A stretch of DNA of 64,000 nt from Bos javanicus (Eukaryota; Chordata; Mammalia; Artiodactyla; Bovidae): NCBI RefSeq assembly GCF_032452875.1, contig NC_083871.1:4191692-4255691 (forward strand). The letters are read 5' to 3'. Position numbers and translations under genes: made by a program. Shown one piece after another: positions 45,038 to 56,715 of the stretch. Every line of letters begins with the position of its first letter. The stretch's first letter is position 1. Below the pieces are notes generated by a model. It ran no database searches, was not told where the DNA came from, and worked only from the letters and a program-made list of their open reading frames with translations.

Positions 45038-48000
45038 TGATGGTAGAGATCAACAAACCACTTCAGTATTCTTGCCTTGAGGACTCCATGAACAGTATGA
45101 AAAGGCAAAAAGATATGACACTGGAAGATGAACTCCCCAGGCTGGTAGGTGCCCAATATGCTACTAGAGAAGAATAGACAAATAACTCGAGAAAGAATAA
45201 AGAGACAGGGCCAAAGTGAGAAAAAAAAAAAAATGCCCAGTTGTGAATGTGACTGGTGATGGAAATAAATTCTGATGCTATAAAGAACAATATTGCAAAG
45301 GAAACTGGAATATTAGGTCCATGAATCAAGGTAAATTGGAAGTAGTCAAGACGAGATGACAAGAGTGAATAAACATCAACATTTTAGGACTCAGTGAATT
45401 AAAATGAACTGGAATGAGATAAGCGGATTCATTTTGAGATTTGGCAAAACTAATACAATTATGTAAAGTTTAAAAATAAAATAAAACTAAAAAAAATAAA
45501 TAAAACACAGGTCAGCCTCAAAAAAAAAAAAAAAAAGAACTGGAATGGGTGAATTTAATTGAGATAATCATTATGTGTACTACTGTGGACAAGAATCCCT
45601 TAGAAGATACGGAGTAGCCCTCATAATCAACAAGAGTCCAAAATGCAGTACTTGGGTGAAATCTCAAAAATGACAGAATGATCTCTGTTCATTTCCAAGG
45701 CAAACCATTCAATATCACAGTAATCCAAATCTATGCCCCAACTACTAATGCTGAAGAAGCTGAATTGAACGATTCTATGAAGACCTACAAGGTTTCCAGA
45801 ACTAATAGCAAAAAAAGATATCCTTTTCATCACAGGGGCCTGGAATGCAAAAGTAGGAAGTCAAGAGATACCTGGAGTAACAGGCAAGTTTGGTCTTGGA
45901 GTACAAAATTAAGCTGGGCAAAAGCTAACAGAGTTTTGCCAAGAGAGCACACTGGTCATAGCAAACACCTTCTTCGAACAACACAAAAGACAACTCTACA
46001 CATGGACATTCACCAGATGGTCAATACCGAAATTAGATTGATTATAAGCTTTTCAGCCAAAGATGGAAAAGCTCTATACAGTCCACAAAATCAAGATTGG
46101 GAGCTGCTGTGGCTCAGACCAGGAACTCCTTATTGCCAAATTCAGACTTAAATTGAAGAAAGTAGGGGAAATCACGAGGCCATTCAGATATGACCTAAAT
46201 CAAATCCCTTATGACTATACAGTGGAAGTGACAATAGATACAAGAGATTAATCTGATAGAATGCCTGAAGAACTATGGACAGAGGTTTGTGACATTTTAC
46301 AGAAAGCAGTGATTAAGGCTACCTCCAAGAAGAAGAAATGCAGAAGGCAAAATGACTGTCTAAGAAAGACTTACAAAAAGCTGAGAAAAGAACAGAAGCT
46401 AAAGGCAAAGGAGAAAAGGAAAGATACACCCATTGAATGCAGCATTCCAAAGAATAGCAAGGAGCGATAAGAAAGCCTTTCTCAGTGAACGATGCAAAGA
46501 AATAGAGGAAAACAACATAATGGAAAAGACTAGCGATCTCTTAGAGAAAATTAGAGATACCAAGGCAATATTTCATGCAAAAATGAGCATAAAATAGGAC
46601 AGAAATGGTACAGACCTAATAGAAGCAGAAGATATTAAGAAGAGGTGGCAAGAATATACAAAAGGACTATACAAAAAAAGATCTTAATTACCCAGTTAAC
46701 CATGATGGTGTGATCACTCACCTAGAGCCCAACATCCTGGAATGTGAAGTCAAGTAGGCCTTAGAAAGCATCACCACGAACAAAGCTAGTGGAGGTGATG
46801 GAATTTCAGTTGAGCTATTTCAAATCCTAAAAACGATGCTGTGAAAACGCTGCACTAACTATGCCAGCAAATTTGGAAAACTCAGCAGTGGCCACAGGAT
46901 AGAAAACATCAGTTTTCACTCCAATCCCAAAGAAAAACAGTGCCAAAGAGAGTTCAAAGTACCACACAATTGCACTCATCTTACAGGTTACCATGTAACG
47001 CTCAAAATTCTCCAACTGAGGCTTCAATAGTACATGAACTGAAAACTTCCAGATGTTCAAGCTGGATTTAGAAAAGGCAGATGAACCAGAGGTCAAATTG
47101 CCAACAACCGTTGGATAATAGAAAAAGCAAGAAAGTTCCAGAAAAACATCTACTTTTGCTTCATTGACTGTGCTAAAGCCTTTGACTGTGGATCACAACA
47201 AACTGTGGAAAATTCTGAAACAGATAAGAATACCAGACCACTTGACCTGCCTCCTGAGAAATGTGTATGCAAGTCAAGAAGCAACAGTATGAACTGGACA
47301 TGGAACAACACACTGGTTCCAAATAGGAAAAGGAATACATCAAGGCTGTATGTTGTCACCCTGATTATTTAACTTATATTCAGAGTACGTGAGAAATGCA
47401 GGGTTGGATGAAGCACAAACTGGAATTAAATTCCTGGGAGAAATATCAATAACCTCAGATTTGTAGATGACACCACCCTAACAGCAGAAAACAAAGAGGA
47501 ATTTAAGAGCCTCTTGATAAAAATGAAAGAGGAAAGTGAAAATGCTGGCTTAAAACTCAACATTCAAAAAACTAAGATCATAGCATCTTGTCCCATCACT
47601 TCATGACAAATAGATGGGGAAACAACAGAAATAGTGACAGACTTTATTTTCTTGAGGTCCAAAATCACGGCAGATGAAGACTGCAACCATGAAATTAAAA
47701 GATGCTTGCTCCTTGGAAGAAAAGTTATGACCAGCTTAGACAGCTTATTAAAAACAAGAGACATTACATTGCCGACAAACATCCATCTATTTCAAATCTA
47801 TGGTTTTCCCAATGGTCATGTATGGATATGTGAGTTGGACTGTAAAGAAAGCTGAGCACCAAAGAATGGATGCTTTTGAACTGTGGTGTTAGAGTAGACT
47901 CTTGAGAGTTCCTTGGACTGCGAGAAGATCAAACCAGTCAATCCTGGAGGAAATCATCCCTGAATATTCATTGGAAGGGCTGATGCTGAAGCTGCAGCTC

Positions 48001-48273
48001 CAATACGAATGGAATGGCCACCTAATGTGAAGAACTGACTCATTGGAAAAGACCATGATCCTAGGAAAGATTGAAGGCAGGAGGAGAAGGGGACAACAGA
48101 GGATGAGATGGTTACATGGCATCACTGACTTGATGGACATGAGTTCAAGCAAGCTCTGGGAGTTGGTGATGGACAGAGAAGCCTGGCATGCTGCAGACCA
48201 TGGGGTCACAAAGAGTCGGACATGACTGAACAACTGAAATGACGGAACTACTGAACTGACTGAACATGATGGT
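45038..48273 (+). mobile_element. BovB LINE, longest copy in the window, with L1 tail insertion
   Basis: Runs from about 45046, in the 5' leader (CACTTCAGTATTCTTGCC), to about 48265, with possible 8-bp flanks ATGATGGT at 45038-45045 and 48266-48273. Endonuclease: the SDH triplet reads SDQ at 46114-46122, losing the catalytic histidine. RT: motif A is frameshifted near 47175-47195, and motif C reads FVDD at 47460-47471, an allowed form. C-terminal part to 48230, then a CTGAA-type tail. Frames are broken throughout; the longest piece is 45678-46151. It belongs to the GGAAAGATTGA(A/G)GGC group. An L1 3' end is inserted at 45417-45537. Confidence 0.95.
45417..45537 (+). mobile_element. Very short L1 3' end with two A-rich tails inside BovB
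   Basis: GCGGATTCATTTTGAGATTT, then GGCAAAACTAATACAATTAT and GTAAAGTTTAAAAATAAAAT, is the terminal ~65 bases of a ruminant L1. An A-rich stretch is followed by about 20 bases of other sequence (ACACAGGTCAGCCTC) and a second poly-A at 45521-45537. Flanks: AAAATGAACTGGAATG before (about 45400-45415) and AAAAAGAACTGGAATG after, a 16-bp duplication with one mismatch. The left target reads TT|AAAA, the L1 endonuclease preference. Confidence 0.9.
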
Positions 48274-48302
48274 TTCACTAAGTGTCCATTTCTAAATAAT
48301 AA
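48274..48302. other. Spacer between two BovB copies
   Basis: About 40 bases of non-BovB sequence separate the 3' end of one BovB from the truncated start of the next. Confidence 0.7.
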
Positions 48303-48310
48303 AAGCTAAA

Positions 48311-49168
48311 CGCTGTACTGGAAGAAACACAAGCTGGAATCAAGATTGCCGGGAGAAATATCAATAACCTCAGATATGCAGATGACACCACCTTTATGGT
48401 AGAAAGTGAAGAGGAACTAAAAAGCCTCTTGATGAAGGTGAAAGTGGAGAGTGAAAAGGTTGGCTTAAAACTCAACATTCAGAAAACAAAGATCATGGCA
48501 TCCGGACCCATCACTTCATGGGAAATAGATGGGGAAACAGTGGAAACAGTGTCAGACTTTATTTTTCTGGGCTCCAAAATCACTGCAGATGGTGACTGCA
48601 GCCATGAAATTAAAAGATGCTTACTCCTTGGAAGGAAAGTTATGACCAACCTAGATAGCATATTCAAAAGCAGAGACGTTACTTTGCCAACAAAGGTTCG
48701 TCTAGTCAAGGCTCTGGTTTTTCCTGTGGTCATGTATGGATGTGAGAGTTGGACTGTGAAGAAAGCTGAGTGCCGAAGAATTGATGCTTTTGAACTGTGG
48801 TGTTGGAGAAGACTCTTGAGAGTCCCTTGGACTGCAAGGAGATCCAACCAGTCCATTCTGAAGGAGATCAGCCCTGGGATTTCTTTGGAGGGAATGATGC
48901 TAAAGCTGAAACTCCAGTACTTTGGCCACCTCATGCGAAGAGTTGACTCATTGGAAAAGACTCTGATGCTGGGAGGGATTGGGGGCAAGAGGAGAAGTGA
49001 ACGACAGAGGATGAGATGGCTGGAAGGCATCACTGAGTCGATGGACGTGAGTCTGAGTGAACTCCGGGAGTTGGTGTTGGACAGGGAGACCTGGCGTGCT
49101 GCGATTCATGGGGTCGCAAAGAGTCAGACATGACTGACTGATCTGATCTGATCTGATCTGATCTGAAG
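48311..49168 (+). mobile_element. BovB LINE 3' third with the longest open BovB frame
   Basis: 5'-truncated just before RT motif C. One frame is open from 48303 to the TGA ending at 49133 (about 276 codons). It covers YADD at 48375-48386, the RT thumb and the C-terminal part with RYADD-TT-F, CESWTVKKAE near 48745-48775, a WCWRRLLRVPWTARRSNQS segment and an arginine-rich end. The frame lacks the endonuclease and RT motifs upstream of C, so it cannot act alone. The tail is (CTGAT)n at 49136-49167. Younger GGGAGGGATTGGGGGC group. No clear target duplication. Confidence 0.95.
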
Positions 49169-50911
49169 CGGTTTTGAGAGTAAGTCAGTTATTTTTCTTA
49201 AGAAGAAAGAAATAATAGTGCTTCTAAACAGGGAAAAAATCTTACTTTAAAGAAGTTCTAAATGGAATTCATAAGAGAATGAAAAATTCATTAGAAAAAC
49301 GGAAATTGAAGTTTCTTTAAAAAAAGTAAGAACTAGATCTCTGAAAATATAATCAAGTACATGAGACATTTGTAAACATAATAATAAAAATGAATAACTA
49401 TAACAAATAAATAAAATGAGTATAAATTACTCCTAGAGAAGCTAAAATAGGAAACTGAAGATTAAAAATTAATTATGAAAGTTAGTTGCTATTTATAGTA
49501 TAAGTTGTTTACCTATATCAACTGATACATTTTATATTGGAGGGAATTTTTTCAAATAAATATCTAGATATAGTATTAGGTTGATAGATAAACTATTTCG
49601 AAATTGCAAATTAAAAAAAAATCCTAAGTACATATCATATTTAAGCCTTCTATTTAATTATACAAGTTAAATATAGCTTGGATCCTATATTCTGATGAAC
49701 TTCCACAAAAAGAAAACTATTTGTCAGAAGAATAGCAAAGACTATTATAAAGCACTTAATTTAATAAATATGCATTTTAACCAATCAGGCCCAGTCACGG
49801 GGATGCAATGACAGAAGTCCCAGTCATGAGTGATCCTCTCTTAGCAGGACTGGGAGGTAAATGTAATGAATTTCAGTTAAAGACGTTCCTGTCCTGATGT
49901 TGGGAGGACCAGTCAGAGAGACAGGAGGGAAGTGCACCTACCTCAGTCAGGTGGTTAAGGCACAGTCCGGCTCCACCACCAGCATCTTGGCACTGGATCC
50001 CAGCAGCCAGAGGTGGTGTCAGGAATACAAGGGTCAACACTTTTCACGGAATTGTATGGAAACAGACACAGAATTGAAACACATCAACAGAAGTCTAATT
50101 CATAATGAACTAGAACTTTTAAATGCAACTCTGTTGAGATTTTCAAACTTTCTATGCTTGCTATTTATTTTTAAGCCCCACATTTCTACCAGATTTTGTG
50201 ATGTAAGCCTTTCCTCATTTCTATTCAACACTATGCCCTTCTCTGGACTCCAACTGTGTTTTCTACTTTTTCTGTTGAAACCGTCTTTAAAAACATGAAT
50301 AAATAGCAAGAGAGCTTACAATGTTGTCACAAAACTTTATCTGAGCACACACTGGAAGATGCAGCTTTGAACAGTAGTCAAGGAATTCTGTATGGTCTTT
50401 GGCCAGCATAAAATCTGTGACTGTTTAATTGTCATTTGAAAGAATACATGGAGATATGACAACTCTTTCCAAGTTAAGTTATAGACTGAGTGCATTTCCA
50501 ATTAAAAGTTTAATAAGATACTTTATAAAACCTGACAAAATGATTCTTAAATTCATTAATAAAATAAATGAATAAGACTATTTAATGTATTCTGAAATAA
50601 AAAAAGAATGTTAATGATAGACTAAAGATCTTACCAGATATTAGAACCTAACATATAATCAAGAGTAATTAAACTTCATTGAAGAGCCATAGAACTCAGA
50701 AAAAAATTATTGAAATAATGTAAAATATAAACCAAAGATGATATGCACAAAATAATGAAGGAAGCCTTAAGCAAGCAGTTCAAAAAAGAACAATATCCAG
50801 TGTTTATTCTTAAAATAACTGGAGAGAAGCACGATGCAGAAATATTGTGAAAACAAAAGGTAAACGTTGGAGACTCATCTCCTCTTTCTGAAACGGTAAG
50901 AAAGAAAAGTG
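49169..50911. other. Unassigned stretch
   Basis: AT-rich except 49790-50060, which is GC-balanced. A 133-codon plus frame at 49897-50298 opposes a 69-codon minus frame; I see no known domain or splice context and treat both as chance. Confidence 0.4.
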
Positions 50912-51027
50912 AAAGTGAAGTTGCTCAGTCATGTCCGACCCTTTGGGACCCCGTGGACTGTAGCCCACCAGGCTCTTCCGTCCATGGAATTTTCTAGGCA
51001 AGAGTACTGGAGTGGGTTGCCATTTCT
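50912..51027 (-). mobile_element. BovA SINE monomer
   Basis: GAAAGTGAAGTTGCTCAGTC through CTGGAGTGGGTTGCCATTTC in minus orientation; no tRNA-derived head. Confidence 0.92.
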
Positions 51028-52496
51028 TGATTGTATTACTTTAAAAAGACTAGCTATGATGTGGCTCTAGGAAGACAGAATATAAACTATAATCAGGATT
51101 ATCTATTTACCTATCTATCATCTGTCTGAGCCTGAGAAAAATCTAAATGACCAACAGTCAGTACCTCTCTTAATGTGTTAACAAATGCAAATGCTGAAAT
51201 GTAATTGGTTTCTTTAGAAGGCTTTAATACCATTTTGAAGTCATTAGTCTTTACATATCTACATTATATTTAGAAAGCAATACATGTGTAGCAAGAACAG
51301 TATAAGTAGATCTAATCAGAGTTCTAGAGCCAAAGCACTCCTTGCTTTAAAAATGTTATATTTTCACTGTACTTTCCATATTTTATATTTTTCTTAAAAT
51401 TTACTCTTTTCTTGGAAGATTAAGTACAAATGCATACACAATTGTCATTTTTTAATTCCTGGTACTGAAAATTTCTCTATGTGTAGTCAAAATGAAGAAA
51501 CATTTTGAAAATTTGTGGATATGGACTTAGAAACTATGAAAGTAAAACCATTAAAAATAAAACCCACTTAGGGTACAGAAGAGAGAGGACAGTGAGATGC
51601 GAGGAGGTGACTTGCCCCTCTGCTGCAGCAAGCCCAGGATGCTGAACACAAGCACGGGCCTCCGAGTTCTACCCTCCAAGGGTTCACGTCCAGATTACAT
51701 CAGTCCTACTGCCTCTCTGCTCCCATCACCGGAGCCGTTCATCAGCCCAGTGGGACTCCTGCACCCAAATGGACATGAGGCCAGGGTCTCTGTCCTGTTT
51801 TCTGCTTTAAGTCTAGCGACAACTATATTCATTCAGGGAGACATAGGGTTTATGTTCCCATGTTTAAGGAAACCAAGAAATCGAAGTTCCTGAATGTGCC
51901 TTGCTGCCTCTGGGCTCCTGTCATTTCCCTTACTTTGTATGTTTGTCTTGTCATTTTGGTTTAATTACAGGGTAATTTATGTCAAGCGTCACATAAATTG
52001 CATGTGAATCATAAACGGAATGGTCTCAGGGGATACTGGAAGGGCTGGGCCAGCTGAGTCTGTGTAAGAAAAATGGCTGATTGGACAGAATGAATGAAAA
52101 CATTCAGAGAGGATAAAGGCAGAAAAGCTGTTCTCGTCCACTGCACAGGAGTTTGTTCTGGCAGTGTGGCCAGTGTCTGGGGTGATAGCGTGCACGTGAG
52201 AAAAGACTATAGAAGATTCTTTCAGTCCCCAGCTACCAATCTGGAGATAGTACAGGTGCACATGTTAAATTAAACCACAGGAACATAATCAGCAACGTCT
52301 AGATGGGGGAAAAAAAAAAGACTACAGCAGTGTTTCTAAATGTGGCAAAGCACCAGCTTAACTTACATGCTCAGTTTTAATTCCATTCATATACAAACAT
52401 ATAAAATCCCATATTTGGATAATCAAATGCCTGAAAATGGTGTTTAAACACTTATTCTTTTCTATTGATTCTAATTTAAAAATTTATATAATGCAG
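51028..52496. other. Unassigned stretch with a GC-richer segment
   Basis: Positions 51560-51910 are clearly more GC-rich than their surroundings and repeat-free by eye, with a 98-codon plus frame (51597-51893) of no known family. Positions 51990-52270 hold a 90-codon minus frame, also unrecognised. A poly-A run at 52307-52319. Confidence 0.4.
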
Positions 52497-52600
52497 GGAA
52501 TTCTGTAGCAGTCCAGTGGTTAGGACTTGATGTTTTCATTGCCTGGGCCTGACTTCAATCCCGGGTTAGGGAACTAAAATCCCACAGACTGCAAGGCAAA
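52497..52600 (+). mobile_element. CHR-type SINE
   Basis: GGGAATTCTGTAGCAGTCCA, GTGGTTAGGACTTG, CTTCAATCCCGGGTTAGGGA, then ACTAAAATCCCACAGACTGC and a short A tail. Confidence 0.82.
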
Positions 52601-52645
52601 AAAAAAATATATATATATATACACACATATATATGTATATATTTG
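52601..52645. repeat. TA/CA microsatellite at SINE tail
   Basis: TATATATATATATACACACA followed by TATATATGTATATATTTG, grown from the A tail of the SINE. Confidence 0.9.
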
Positions 52646-53043
52646 AAAAATAAAATTTTACATAATGCAGGTTTTAAAATATTCCAAGGAAAATGAGAAT
52701 AATGGAAAAATATTTTAAATTTTGCAGAATTTGAATTGTGCAAGGCTATAAAAATTAATTTATATATGAGAAAGTAAAATGTTTTTCCCATAATAGGCAA
52801 TACTGACATTATTTTCAAAGGAAATGATTTTAACATATTAGTTTTAATATATATCAGTTACACTATCTTTTAAATTATCTACAATATTCACTTGGTGTTT
52901 CTCCAAAGAAAATGTGCATTATTTTATAATATTTCTACCTTTTTGTTGAAATAGATATATAAACTTTAAAAAAGATGACTATAAAATTATGCAGATATTT
53001 CTATGATGTTGGATTTTTAGTTCTTTATTTTTGATCTATTGAA
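52646..53043. other. Unassigned AT-rich stretch
   Basis: No gene or named repeat. Confidence 0.4.
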
Positions 53044-53256
53044 AGAATGTGCTCAGTTGTTCAGTAATGTCCAATTGTTTGTGACTCCATGGACTGCAGC
53101 CAGCCAGACTCCTCCATCCATGAAATTTTCCAAGCAAGAATACTGGAGCAGGTTGCCATTTCCTTCTCCAGGGGATCTTCCCAAGCCAGGGATTGAACCT
53201 GTATCTCTTGCATCTCCTGAATTGGCAGGTGGGACTTTACCACTAGCACCACCATA
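53044..53256 (-). mobile_element. Bov-tA SINE
   Basis: Full minus-strand unit, from GTGCTCAGTTGTTCAGTAAT to the head (GACTTTACCACTAGCACCAC). Confidence 0.94.
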
Positions 53257-53685
53257 TCTTGAGACAAATTACCTTGAGTAGAATTATTGTACTGGGAAAA
53301 ATTAAATGACTTATGTCTTTAAATCTGGAAATAATGATTCTCTACATTTTCTGAAAGAATTGGGATTTTTATAATTTCCTTAATAATTTAATCATTCACC
53401 TGGAGCTTGAAAATTAATAGATTTTGTAACACTTTTAAAAATTTAAAGATTTAATTCAAGGAACATCTATCTTGAACCTCTGTGTACAAAACAGTAAGGC
53501 AACTATAGAGAAGTTCCTGCATGTGCAACAGTACTGGCATTGCTCTTGACGTGCAGATTCTCCGCCAAATCTTCAAATTTTGGAATTTTTCAGAATCAGT
53601 CCTGATCCTTCACTTCTCTGCTTTTTGTGAAATTTCCCCAGTGTAAGCTTATCTGTGCACAGGGGTTCTTTGGCACAGAGACATG
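53257..53685. other. Unassigned stretch
   Basis: No gene or named repeat. Confidence 0.4.
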
Positions 53686-54200
53686 GACAATCAATTCTCA
53701 TTATCCGTAGTAGTTGTGTTCTGTGAACTTGCCTCAGACGCCGAAGCAGTGACTACTGCACCATTATTGTTTCTAGGGAAAATGCAAGGTTAGGTTTCTG
53801 TGAGCCTCTGGTCACATTATATCAACTAATCAATTAAAAATATATATTTTGAGAAAATGTTTGTTCCCATTGAAAGACATTATTTTAAGACATATACTGT
53901 TAATACATTAGCATCAAACTCACAGCCAACGGCACTATAACTCATGCCTGAAATAAGCTTATCCATCACATATTTTCTTTGCAAAATACATCACAGCCTT
54001 CTTGCTCTTAGCGACACTGAACAGCACTTTAGCACTATACTTGGGGGCCGATTTTTAGCAAAACCACCCAAGAAAGCACAAAAATGTGGATCTAAATATA
54101 TCATAAAAAGGATGGTTTTTTACAGTGTGAGTGCTAAAACAGGAAGGCAAAGCACTACCTTGTTCAAACAGCCGTGAGCAAAGCATGAAGTAGCAATGAT
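53686..54200. mobile_element. Old interspersed repeat, family unresolved
   Basis: CAATTCTCATTATCCGTAGT, AGGGAAAATGCAAGGTTAGG, CTCACAGCCAACGGCACTAT and TTGGGGGCCGATTTTTAGCA recall a mammal-wide repeat that I remember from other genomes but cannot name. Strand not assigned. The 77-codon frame at 53944-54177 is part of it and not a host gene. Confidence 0.5.
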
Positions 54201-54214
54201 ATTTTAAAAAATAG

Positions 54215-54397
54215 TTATTTCGCTGTGTTGGGTGTTAGTTGTGGCACACATGATCTTTTGTTGCAGTATCCGGACTCTGGTCATGACTCACAGGTTTATT
54301 TGCACCGTAGCATGTGGGATCTTAGTTCCCAGATCAGGGATCAAACCCAAGTCCCCTGCATTGCAAGGCTGATTCTTAACCACTGATTTTTGCCACT
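54215..54397 (-). mobile_element. CHR-type SINE
   Basis: Minus-strand copy: TAGTTGTGGCACACATGATC, GTAGCATGTGGGATCTTAGT, CAGATCAGGGATCAAACCCA and the head TGATTCTTAACCACTG at the right. Confidence 0.82.
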
Positions 54398-54549
54398 TTG
54401 CGCACATCTGGAAAGTCTGTGAAAGCAAAACAAGGACTGATTTTGGCTTCAAGTTCATAAATAAATTTCAGTGAACAGGTAAATTCCCAAATATAGAATC
54501 CGTAAATAATAAGGAGTGTCAGTCTGTCTGTCTCCATCCTTCCTTCCCT
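54398..54549. other. Unassigned stretch
   Basis: No gene or named repeat. Confidence 0.4.
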
Positions 54550-54662
54550 CTGAGAGAGACATCAATATAGATATAGATATAGGTATCAGATCTATCAATC
54601 TATCTAATGTCTAATAGGTGCATCGGTCCATCTATCAATTTATTGATATTATCATCTATATG
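54550..54662. repeat. Degenerate GATA/TCTA microsatellite
   Basis: ATATAGATATAGATATAGGT, then ATCTATCAATCTATCTAATG and CCATCTATCAATTTATTGAT. Confidence 0.75.
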
Positions 54663-55104
54663 TAGAGAAAGAGAGGAAAAATATTCTGTCCCCATTTCAG
54701 CTTATCATTTACTAAGTATTTTATGACTATATACAGTTATCTAAAACTGAAATCATGAATTTCCATCTGCATATTTCTTTCCATTCTGAGAAACTAGCAA
54801 CATCATCAGTCTCACATGGCAAGGTAGTGAAATTGGGACCCATCTGATACTCAACTTTCTTATCCCTACATAGCAAAATTCTGTCTTATTGATGATACCT
54901 TATAAATACTGTCAGTCTGTCTATCCTATCGTTACCACTGGTGACACTGAGTTTACACCAACGTGGCCTCACCTGGTTACCTACAATGCACAATATGCAT
55001 CCTCCAACTTGTTATCTACACAAATTACTGAGTAAACTTTTCACATTTTAAAACACAAATTAGATATATCTCCTCCTTCAATCCCTCCAAAAAATTATCA
55101 TTAA
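54663..55104. other. Unassigned stretch
   Basis: No gene or named repeat. Confidence 0.4.
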
Positions 55105-55900
55105 TTAAAAAAAATCCCCTCTGGCATCACACAGGATCATTTCTTTTACTTATTTTCTTTCATCTGACATTGATGTGTCTTGGTGCACTTTTTCCCCCAT
55201 ATTTATCCTACTTAGTATTCTCAGAGCTTCTTGAATCTGTGGTTTGGTGTCCGACATTAATTTGGGATTATTTTTAGGATTGGTTCAAGTATGTCTTCTA
55301 CTCTTTTCTCTCTTCCTTCTACTTCTGATATTCCCAATATGTGTGCATTTCGTTGTTGCTGTATGGCCCTAGAAGCTTTCTTCTTTCAGTCTGTGTTTTC
55401 TTATCTTTTTAGTTGTTAAGAATTCTATTGACCTATCATCGAATTTAAACATTTTTTCCTCAGCTATATCCAGTCTACTAGTAAGCTCATGAAAGGCATT
55501 TTATTTCAGTTATAGTTTTCTTTTAACCTCTCATATTTCTTTTCATTTACTTTTTTTTATGATTTCCATTTCTCAGCTTATCATGCCCATCACTGTATGC
55601 TGTATACTTTGTCCATTAGAGCCCTCAGTGCATTAATCACAGCTGTTTAAATTCCTGGTCTGAAAATTTTGACATCCCTGTTTGTCTGATGCTGATGCTT
55701 GCTCTCTCCCTTCAAATTATGTTTTCGCCTTTTGCTAAGCCTTGTAAGTTTTTCTTGACAACTGTACACAATATTCTGGGCAAAAGAATAGCTGTAACTA
55801 GGTCTTTAGTAGCATGGTGGTCTAGAGTGAGTTGAGGGGTAGTGTTCTATAGTCCTATTTACACACAGAGAGGGAGTTATCCACTTTTGTGTCAGACTTA
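55105..55900 (-). mobile_element. Old L1M 3' UTR
   Basis: Plus-strand reading: TTTGTCCATTAGAGCCCTCA, TTAATCACAGCTGTTTAAAT, TCCTGGTCTGAAAATTTTGA and TTTTTCTTGACAACTGTACA, the order of an antisense L1M 3' UTR. Diverged, no frame. Confidence 0.75.
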
Positions 55901-56212
55901 AAGACAAAACTCTAAATTTGACATAAATAAGATGGATAATTCTCTGTGTGTGTATTTTGTAGATTTATTTATTTATTTGCATGTTACCAGAAAGGCACCT
56001 AGATTCTCCTCTCCAAGGGAAACTATTGTTTCCAGTTTCTTGAGTTCTTTCCAAGGATATTCTGAGTGGATACATACAAACATCCTCCTTGTTAGTCAAG
56101 GGTACGAAAATTGTTGTGCATCTTGCTTTGTTCTGCTGATATTTTAAATTTTGTGAGTTATTCTATGCCAGAACATTTAGTTATATTAAATCCCTTTAAC
56201 TGGTGTTATTGG
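55901..56212. other. Unassigned stretch
   Basis: Short 71-codon plus frame at 55932-56147 without known family. Confidence 0.4.
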
Positions 56213-56432
56213 GCTTCCCAGGTGACACAGTGGTAAAGATTCTGCCTGCCAATGCAGGAGACTCAAGAGACTCAGCTTCAATCCCTAGGTCGGAAAGATC
56301 CCCTGGAGTAGGAAATGGCAACACACCCCAGCATTCTGGCCTGTCGAATTCCATGGGCAGACGAGCCTGGTAGGCTACATGGGGTCCGTGGGGTCACAAA
56401 GAGTTGGATGTGACTGAGCAACTGAGTGTACG
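56213..56432 (+). mobile_element. Bov-tA SINE
   Basis: Full unit from GGGCTTCCCAGGTGACACAG to GATGTGACTGAGCAACTGAG, with a small duplication (AGACTCAAGAGACTCAG) inside. Confidence 0.94.
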
Positions 56433-56715
56433 CACACATAGTGTAGCACAGAGAATCATGGCTCCATGTACTCAGCCAGTCTCTTACTGAAAGTCATTTG
56501 TACTGTGTACAAACGTTTGACATTATGGAAGGAAATGCATGAATGTTCCTTGTTCATACTCTCTTGTGTACCTAAGCAAATAAATCTGTGGCAATTCTGT
56601 GTCAAGAAAGCAGATGTCTGATGTTTACAGGCACATAAATGTGTCTTCCTGAGAGGTCTATGGTGGGCGGGGTGGGGAGAGCTGGGGCATGTGCTAGCTG
56701 TACTATTAGAGCTCC
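56433..56715. other. Unassigned stretch
   Basis: Nothing recognised; a G-rich patch at 56662-56682. Confidence 0.4.

Noticed and set aside
49897..50298. 133-codon plus-strand open frame
   Set aside because: No known domain, opposed by another open frame, and the C-terminal half is simply T-rich sequence.
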